This document shows, piece after piece, positions 1-4,957 of a stretch of DNA of 25,636 bases. Below the pieces are notes generated by a model. The model worked only from the letters and a program-made list of their open reading frames with translations. It did not search any database and was not told the DNA's origin. The position numbers and the translations under genes were made by a program. This DNA is from an uncultured Pseudomonadota bacterium. Its GTDB lineage: Bacteria; Pseudomonadota; Gammaproteobacteria; Burkholderiales; Burkholderiaceae. The stretch lies in NCBI GenBank assembly GCA_946480245.1, contig CAMLIZ010000059.1:1-25636 (forward strand), read 5' to 3'. Positions within the stretch are counted from its first letter, which is position 1, and every line of letters begins with the position of its first letter.

Positions 1-1003
1 CCCGCGCTACATGGTGGCCGACTGGAGCTTCGGCATCCAGGACGACAACCTGCAGCAGATGGTGGACGAGGCGCGCGGCAAGGGCGCCAAGGTGGTGGTG
101 GTGCTGTCGCACAACGGCATGGACGTGGACCTCAAGATGGCCAGCCGCGTGCGCGGGGTGGACGCCATCCTCGGCGGCCACACGCACGACGGCGTGCCGG
201 TGCCGGTGATCGTGAGCAACCCGGGCGGCAAGACCATCGTCACCAACGCCGGCTCGAACGGCAAGTTCCTCGGCGTGCTCGACTTCGACGTGGCCGATGG
301 CAAGGTGCGCGACTTCCGCTACCGGCTGCTGCCGGTATTTGCCAACCAGCTGAAGGCCGACCCCGAGATGCAGGCGCTGATCGACAAGATCCGCGCGCCG
401 TACGCGGCCAAGCTCGGCGAGACGCTGGCGGTGACCGACGGCACGCTGTACCGGCGCGGCAACTTCAACGGCAGCTGGGACCAGCTGATCGTCGATGCGC
501 TGATGGAGGTGCAGGGCGCCGACATCGCCTTCTCTCCCGGCTTCCGCTGGGGCACCAGCCTGCTGGCCGGCGACCCCATCACGCGCGAGGCGCTGATGGA
601 CCAGACCGCCACCACCTACTCCTACGCCACGCTCACCGAGATGAACGGTGAGACGATCAAGACGGTGCTGGAGGACGTGTGCGACAACCTGTTCAATCCG
701 GACCCGTACTACCAGCAGGGCGGCGACATGGTGCGCGTGGGCGGGCTCACCTACGCCTGTGCACCGGCCGAGAAGATGGGCAATCGCATCCAGGACATGC
801 GCCTGGGCGGCAAGCCGATCGACCCTGCCCGCACATACAAGGTGGCCGGCTGGGCACCTGTGGCCGAATCTGCCGCCCAGGCCAATCTGAAACCGGTGTG
901 GGAGGTGGTGGAAACGTGGCTGAAGGCGAAGCCGCGGGTCACGCCGCGCAAACTCAACACGCCGCGTCTGATCGGCATGCAAGGCAACCCCGGGCTGATG
1001 TGA
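1..1003 (+). CDS. soxB: SoxB, thiosulfohydrolase of the Sox complex (5' end outside window)
   Basis: SoxB is the periplasmic dimanganese enzyme that hydrolyses the terminal sulfone of the thiosulfate adduct carried on SoxYZ, releasing sulfate. The reading frame is open from base 2 and ends at a TGA at 1001-1003, so only the C-terminal ~333 residues are present and the Tat signal and N-terminal metal ligands lie upstream. The visible part has the metallophosphatase signatures LSHNGMD and GGHTHD, followed by a 5'-nucleotidase-type C-terminal domain containing the DPYYQQGGDMVR stretch that is typical of SoxB rather than of UshA-type nucleotidases. The next gene follows after 19 bp on the same strand, so they are probably co-transcribed. 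A general 5'-nucleotidase is the only alternative and fits the sequence and the sulfur context less well. Confidence 0.93.
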   Translation, partial: PRYMVADWSFGIQDDNLQQMVDEARGKGAKVVVVLSHNGMDVDLKMASRVRGVDAILGGHTHDGVPVPVIVSNPGGKTIVTNAGSNGKFLGVLDFDVADGKVRDFRYRLLPVFANQLKADPEMQALIDKIRAPYAAKLGETLAVTDGTLYRRGNFNGSWDQLIVDALMEVQGADIAFSPGFRWGTSLLAGDPITREALMDQTATTYSYATLTEMNGETIKTVLEDVCDNLFNPDPYYQQGGDMVRVGGLTYACAPAEKMGNRIQDMRLGGKPIDPARTYKVAGWAPVAESAAQANLKPVWEVVETWLKAKPRVTPRKLNTPRLIGMQGNPGLM

Positions 1004-1022
1004 CCCACTGAAGGAGACAAGC

Positions 1023-1445
1023 ATGATCCGCAAAGCTTTCGTCGCGTTCTTCCTGATGCTTGCGGCCGCGGCCGGTTTCGCCCAGGACAAGGGCGTCGAC
1101 AAGGTCGTCTATCACATCAGCGACGCGCAGGAGCAGGCGCTCAAGGGCTTGCGCAATGCGCGTAACCAGCTCGATATCGCACCTGATACCAAGATCATCT
1201 TCGTCACCCACGGCGAGGGCGTGGACTTCCTGATGGAAGGCGCGAAGGACCGCAATGGCAGCGCGTATGCCGGCCCGGTGGCTGCGCTGGTGGCGCGCGG
1301 CGTGAAGTTCGAGGTGTGCGAGATCACGCTGAAGAACCGCAACCTGAAGAAGGAGCAGTTCATCCAGGAGGCCGACTTCACGCCCTCTGGCGTGGTGCGC
1401 GTCACGCGTTTGCAGAAAGAGGGCTACTCCTACCTCAAGCCATGA
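1023..1445 (+). CDS. Exported DsrE/DsrF-like small protein
   Basis: This 140-residue protein begins with a Sec signal peptide (about residues 1-20: MIRK, then a run of Phe/Leu/Ala, with a likely cut after GFA). The rest has the alternating strand/helix pattern of the DsrE-like fold: KVVYHI, then KIIFVTHG, then GVKFEVCEITL. Cys99 in the FEVCEITL segment sits where DsrE-family proteins often carry their sulfur-binding cysteine. A good Shine-Dalgarno (AAGGAG, 1011-1016) precedes the ATG. It sits 19 bp behind soxB, so a periplasmic role in sulfur handling is likely, perhaps as a persulfide carrier, but this is inference from family and position. It is a stand-alone exported form, not a member of a dsrEFH set. 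Confidence 0.85.
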   Translation: MIRKAFVAFFLMLAAAAGFAQDKGVDKVVYHISDAQEQALKGLRNARNQLDIAPDTKIIFVTHGEGVDFLMEGAKDRNGSAYAGPVAALVARGVKFEVCEITLKNRNLKKEQFIQEADFTPSGVVRVTRLQKEGYSYLKP

Positions 1446-1450
1446 ACGCG

Positions 1451-1474
1451 CGGGCGCGCTACAGTCCGCGCCCG
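1451..1474 (+). repeat. GC-rich hairpin in the DsrE-like/TSUP gap
   Basis: A perfect 8-bp inverted repeat (CGGGCGCG at 1451-1458, CGCGCCCG at 1467-1474) with an 8-nt loop fills most of the 31-bp gap between the DsrE-like stop and the permease ATG at 1477. No T-tract follows, so a classical intrinsic terminator is doubtful. The stem abuts the start codon and occupies the place of the missing Shine-Dalgarno, so it could reduce translation of the permease. Confidence 0.45.
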
Positions 1475-1476
1475 TC

Positions 1477-2223
1477 ATGACGAACTGGCTCATTCTGCTG
1501 GCTGCCGCATTCGCCGCGGGCACGCTCAACGCGATCGCCGGCGGCGGCAGCTTCCTCACCTTTCCGGCGCTGGTGTTCACCGGCGTGCCGCCGATCGCGG
1601 CCAACGCCACCAGCGCCATGGCCGTGAGCCCGGGTTACCTCGGCAGCGCCCTCGGCTTCCGGCAGGAGCTGGCGGCGCTACCGCGCCGGCGCCTGGTGGC
1701 CGAAGGTGCCATCTGTGCGCTCGGCGGGCTGGCCGGCGCACTGCTGCTGCTGGTGACGCCCGCCCGGGTGTTCTCGGCGGTCGTGCCATGGCTGCTGGTG
1801 TTCGCGACCCTGGTGTTCGCGTTCGGGCCCGCTCTGCTGTCGCGCGGCCGGACGGCGGGCACGACGGTGCATCCGTTGGCGCGCGACCTCGGCCTGTTCG
1901 CGGTGGCCGTGTACGGCGGCTATTTCAACGGCGGCCTGGGCATCCTGCTGATGGCGCTGTATGCGATCACCGGCGAGCGCCACATCAACACCGCCAATGC
2001 GCTGAAGAACCTCAACTCGCTGGTGCTGTCGTTGCTGTCGGTGGCAGCCTTCGCGATCGCCGGCGCCATTGCGTGGCCGCAGGCGCTGGCCATGATGGCA
2101 GCTGCCACCGCAGGCGGCTTTGCCGGCGCGCGGCTGGCGCGGCGCCTGCCCGCCCAGGCCGTGCGCGCGCTGGTCATCGTGACGGGAGTCGTGATGGCGG
2201 TGGTGTTCTTCGTGCGCGGCTAG
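1477..2223 (+). CDS. TSUP family (TauE/SafE) membrane permease
   Basis: This is a 248-residue integral membrane protein with about 7-8 hydrophobic helices. The N-terminal GTLNAIAGGGSFLTFPAL motif and the repeat-like YGGYFNGGLGILLMAL motif are the two signature segments of the TSUP (TauE/SafE, DUF81) superfamily, and the length is normal. Members move sulfur anions or sulfonates, mostly outward (sulfite, sulfoacetate, taurine metabolites). Next to soxB, sulfite or thiosulfate-related transport is the natural guess, but the substrate cannot be read from sequence. The ATG at 1477 lacks a clear Shine-Dalgarno and is preceded by a hairpin, so coupling to the upstream gene or weak translation is possible. 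Its 3' end meets the convergent YeeE-like gene after 12 bp. Confidence 0.88.
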   Translation: MTNWLILLAAAFAAGTLNAIAGGGSFLTFPALVFTGVPPIAANATSAMAVSPGYLGSALGFRQELAALPRRRLVAEGAICALGGLAGALLLLVTPARVFSAVVPWLLVFATLVFAFGPALLSRGRTAGTTVHPLARDLGLFAVAVYGGYFNGGLGILLMALYAITGERHINTANALKNLNSLVLSLLSVAAFAIAGAIAWPQALAMMAAATAGGFAGARLARRLPAQAVRALVIVTGVVMAVVFFVRG

Positions 2224-2235
2224 GCAGGCGACCGT

Positions 2236-3327
2236 TCAAGGGTGGGCGTAGCCTTCGGTCTGCGCCGCCAGCGGCGCCTCCTGGCGGCGATCGAGCAGGG
2301 CGTCCGTGAGCGCCGCGCCGGCCCAGATGGTGGACAGCGTGACCCAGGAGGTCACCGTGAACACCGACGCACCCGAAATGCCGGCGCCCACCGCACAGCC
2401 GCCGGCCAGCATGCCGCCGAAGCCCATCAGCACGGCGCCCGCGATGTAGCGGCGCATGCTCTGGCCGCCCTGGAAGCCTTCGAGCTTCAGCTCGCGCGCC
2501 CAGGCCGCGGCGAGGAACGAGCCGAGAAACACGCCGGGCACCAGCGCGAGGTCGAACTTCCAGGGTTGCCCGGGCGGCGACAGCACGAACATCAGCACGT
2601 CCGACGACGGGCCGGTGAAGCTGAGGCTTTGCACCGGCACCACGTCGAAGGCGCGGTGCGCCACCTGCCAGGTGAGCAGCCATCCGAGCGCCACCGCCAC
2701 GCCGGCGCCGATGGCGGCGCCCACGCGCGGCAGCGGTACCCGCTGGCGCCGTGCCCACACGAAGGCCGCAGCCAGCCACAGTGCGCCGAACAGCAGCCCG
2801 CCCGTGTGGCCGATGCCGGTGCTCGCGATCAGGTCGCGGGCGCTGCCGCCCTCCACGGTCCACCAGCCGCTGATCGCCAGCCGCAGGGGGGACAGCACGC
2901 CGGCCAGCGCCGCCTGGCCGGTGACGGCAAACACCAGCCCCGACAGCAGCGCGCGCAGGTTGCCCTGGGCTGCCAGCACCAGCAGCCGGCTGGCGCAGCC
3001 GCGCGCCAGCACCATCCCGATGCCGAAGAGCAGGCCGCCGGCCGCAGCGCCCGAGAGGCTGCCGCGCGCGGCCAGCATGCGCGCGGTGCTCACGTCGAGC
3101 CAGCCGAGCATCACGAAGGCCTGGGTGAGCATCACCGCGCTGGAGAACGCGAACAGCCACACGGTGAGCTTGCCTTCGCGCGTGCCGCGCGCGAACTCGA
3201 TGACCGCAGAGCGCAAGCAGAAGCGCGAGCGCTGCGCGGCAAACCCGAACAACAGGCCGAGCAAGGCGCCCACGAGCGTGATGACGGCGGTGCCGCCAAA
3301 CTGGTCGATCAGGCTGTCGATGGACAT
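2236..3327 (-). CDS. YeeE/YedE family (TsuA-like) thiosulfate/sulfur-compound permease
   Basis: This 363-residue, strongly hydrophobic protein has the YeeE/YedE repeat architecture. Three cysteines lie in the characteristic settings: Cys37 in SRFCLRS, Cys111 in ARGCASR and Cys311 in AGGCAVGAG. In characterised TsuA/YeeE proteins, cysteines in these motifs line the thiosulfate path and relay the anion inward, so import of thiosulfate or another sulfane-sulfur compound is the best prediction. It is the full-length fused form, not the two half-size YeeE/YedE subunits. Translation starts at ATG 3327, with a weak AGGGTA-like site upstream on the minus strand. No TusA-like yeeD partner is adjacent. 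The gene is divergent from the MBL hydrolase, from which it is separated by 66 bp. Confidence 0.87.
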   Translation of the reverse strand: MSIDSLIDQFGGTAVITLVGALLGLLFGFAAQRSRFCLRSAVIEFARGTREGKLTVWLFAFSSAVMLTQAFVMLGWLDVSTARMLAARGSLSGAAAGGLLFGIGMVLARGCASRLLVLAAQGNLRALLSGLVFAVTGQAALAGVLSPLRLAISGWWTVEGGSARDLIASTGIGHTGGLLFGALWLAAAFVWARRQRVPLPRVGAAIGAGVAVALGWLLTWQVAHRAFDVVPVQSLSFTGPSSDVLMFVLSPPGQPWKFDLALVPGVFLGSFLAAAWARELKLEGFQGGQSMRRYIAGAVLMGFGGMLAGGCAVGAGISGASVFTVTSWVTLSTIWAGAALTDALLDRRQEAPLAAQTEGYAHP

Positions 3328-3352
3328 GCGTACCCTGCGGCTCTAATATCCG

Positions 3353-3372
3353 TACATGCGAATGTATTACAT
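3353..3372. promoter_or_regulatory. Palindromic candidate operator in a divergent promoter
   Basis: Between the divergent YeeE-like and MBL genes lies TACAT-GCGA-ATGTA-T-TACAT. This is two overlapping inverted repeats (TACAT/ATGTA with a 4-nt spacer, then ATGTA/TACAT with a 1-nt spacer) in an unusually AT-rich island of a very GC-rich region. The position, in the only intergenic space both promoters can use, suggests a repressor or activator site controlling both genes. The cognate regulator is not identifiable from the window. Confidence 0.45.
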
Positions 3373-3393
3373 CCACCATGCCGGAGTCGCTCG

Positions 3394-4344
3394 ATGATGC
3401 ACTCGGCCTTGATCTGGCGCAGCCTGCGCACCGCGCTGCTCGTGTTCGTACCGCTGCTGGCCGCTGCCGCGCCGCCGCTGCCGGCCATGACGCCGGTGCA
3501 GGTGGGGCCGAACGAGTACTTCGTGCAGGGCCAGGCGGCGCTCGGATCGCCGGCCAATGCCAACTTCATCTCCAACGCCGGTTTCATCGTCACCGGCGAT
3601 TCGGTGGTGGTGATCGACGCGCTGGGTTCGCCCGCGTTGGCCAAGGAGCTGCTGCGGCAGATCGCGCGCATCACCCCCAAGCCGGTGCGCACGGTGATCC
3701 TCACGCACTACCACGCCGACCACGTATACGGCCTGCAGGTGTTCAAGGACGTGGGGGCCACCATCATCGCCAACCAGCACGGCCGCGAGTACCTCAATTC
3801 GGAGACGGCGACGCAGCGCCTCCAGGCCAGTCGCCAGGACCTTGCGCCCTGGGTCGACGACAGCACCCACCTGGTGGCCGCGGACCGCTGGATCGACGGC
3901 GACCTCGACCTGCAGATCGGTGGCATGCAACTGCAGCTGCGCGCGGTGGGCCCGTCGCACACGCCCGACGACACGGTGATCTACCTGCCGGCCGACAAAG
4001 TGCTCTATGCCGGCGACGTGGTGTTCCGCAACCGCGTGCCATACGTGGGCACCGCGGACAGCCGCCACTGGATCACCGCACTGGACAAGCTGCTCGGCTT
4101 CGACGCGCAGGTGATCGTGCCGGGGCACGGCCCGCAGTCCAACGAGCCGCGCAAGGACCTGGAACTCACGCGCGACTACATCGTCTACCTGCGTCGCACG
4201 ATGGGCGAGGCCGCGCGCAACATGGAGCCCTTCGACGACGCCTACAAGCGCACCGACTGGTCGCGCTTCGAGCACCTGCCGTTGTTCCATGCGGCCAACC
4301 GCATGAACGCCTACAACACCTACCTGCTGATGGAACATGAGTAG
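3394..4344 (+). CDS. Exported metallo-beta-lactamase-fold hydrolase, SoxH-like
   Basis: The 316-residue protein has an N-terminal hydrophobic signal sequence (about residues 7-26, ending in AAAAPP) and a complete metallo-beta-lactamase metal site. Ligands are H105, H107, D109 and H110 in THYHADH, H189 in GPSHTPDD, D208 in YAGDVVF and H245 in VPGHGP. Proteins of this type occur in sox gene clusters (SoxH) and in quinoprotein-related clusters; their substrate is unsettled, with thioester, persulfide or glutathione-linked compounds proposed. The start is one of two adjacent ATGs (3394 or 3397), supported by GGAG at 3383-3386. The stop overlaps the start of the thioredoxin gene by 8 bp, so the two are translationally coupled. 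A true beta-lactamase is unlikely in this context. Confidence 0.85.
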   Translation: MMHSALIWRSLRTALLVFVPLLAAAAPPLPAMTPVQVGPNEYFVQGQAALGSPANANFISNAGFIVTGDSVVVIDALGSPALAKELLRQIARITPKPVRTVILTHYHADHVYGLQVFKDVGATIIANQHGREYLNSETATQRLQASRQDLAPWVDDSTHLVAADRWIDGDLDLQIGGMQLQLRAVGPSHTPDDTVIYLPADKVLYAGDVVFRNRVPYVGTADSRHWITALDKLLGFDAQVIVPGHGPQSNEPRKDLELTRDYIVYLRRTMGEAARNMEPFDDAYKRTDWSRFEHLPLFHAANRMNAYNTYLLMEHE

Positions 4345-4843
4345 CCTGACGCGTCGTCGCTGGATGGGCGCCGCCGCAGGTGCCCTGGCCGCGCCGGTGC
4401 TGGCCCGCGCCGGCGACGCACCGGCACTGCCGCGCACCGTGCAGTGGCCGCAGGCGGTGCACCTGCTGGACGGGCGCGTGCTGGAGCGCGCCGCGTTGAC
4501 GGCGCACCCGGCGGTGGTGGTGTTCTGGTCGTCCACCTGCCCGTTCTGCCGCAACCACAACCGGCATGTCCAGAAGCTGCAGCAGGCCGCTGCAGGCACC
4601 GACCTGCTGGTGCTCGGTGTCTCGATCGACCCTGATCGGCAGCAGGCCGTGGACCATGTGCGCCACGAGGGCTACACCTTCCCGGTCACCATGGATGCGG
4701 GCGCGTTGGCGCCGATGTTCGACACGCGGCGCGTGATCCCCCGCACCTACGGCATCGCCCGAGGGGCGCTGCTGCGCAGCGCGATTCCCGGGGAGATGTT
4801 CGAGGAAGATGTGCTGGAGTTGCTGAAGCTGGCCTCCAGCTGA
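4337..4843 (+). CDS. Tat-exported TlpA/SoxW-like thioredoxin
   Basis: This 168-residue protein starts with a probable twin-arginine signal (TRRRWMG followed by an Ala-rich stretch, likely cut after ARA near residue 25). The mature part is a thioredoxin fold with the active site C68-P-F-C71 in WSSTCPFCRN, and a later IPRTYG segment that supplies the cis-proline. The fold has the extra insert usual for TlpA/ResA-type reductases. In sox clusters such proteins (SoxW, SoxS) reduce disulfides on Sox proteins. Here the gene overlaps the SoxH-like hydrolase, so a shared role in keeping a periplasmic sulfur carrier reduced or in recycling it is reasonable inference. No CcdA/SoxV membrane electron donor is visible in the window. 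Confidence 0.85.
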   Translation: MSSLTRRRWMGAAAGALAAPVLARAGDAPALPRTVQWPQAVHLLDGRVLERAALTAHPAVVVFWSSTCPFCRNHNRHVQKLQQAAAGTDLLVLGVSIDPDRQQAVDHVRHEGYTFPVTMDAGALAPMFDTRRVIPRTYGIARGALLRSAIPGEMFEEDVLELLKLASS

Positions 4844-4861
4844 GCCGATACCCAAAGACGG

Positions 4862-4881
4862 GGCCAGCGCGTATGCTGGCC
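4862..4881 (+). terminator. Possible terminator hairpin after the thioredoxin gene
   Basis: A perfect 7-bp stem (GGCCAGC at 4862-4868, GCTGGCC at 4875-4881) with a 6-nt loop lies 18 bp after the thioredoxin stop. It is not followed by a T-run, so termination would have to be atypical or Rho-assisted. The rest of the 114-bp gap up to the kinase contains a shorter GGGCC/GGCCC repeat (4913-4925) and no convincing promoter. Confidence 0.35.
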
Positions 4882-4957
4882 GCACACACGACCGGCACAC
4901 GCCGGCGGGAGGGGGCCAACGGCCCGTGGGGGGGATAGAAGATGCAGCAGCGGCCTC

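Noticed and set aside
2221..2238. Search for a stop-codon palindrome at the TSUP/YeeE convergent junction
   Set aside because: No continuous inverted repeat covers both stops; the best match (GGCTA/TAGCC) is 26 nt apart and too short.
2242..3393. Long in-frame extension upstream of the MBL hydrolase
   Set aside because: It is antisense to the YeeE-like permease and reads as His/Arg/Gln/Ala low-complexity sequence. The signal peptide and the GGAG site place the true start at 3394.
4913..4925. GGGCC-AAC-GGCCC repeat before the kinase gene as a terminator or operator
   Set aside because: Only five G/C pairs with a 3-nt loop in a G-rich tract; easily a chance match at this base composition.
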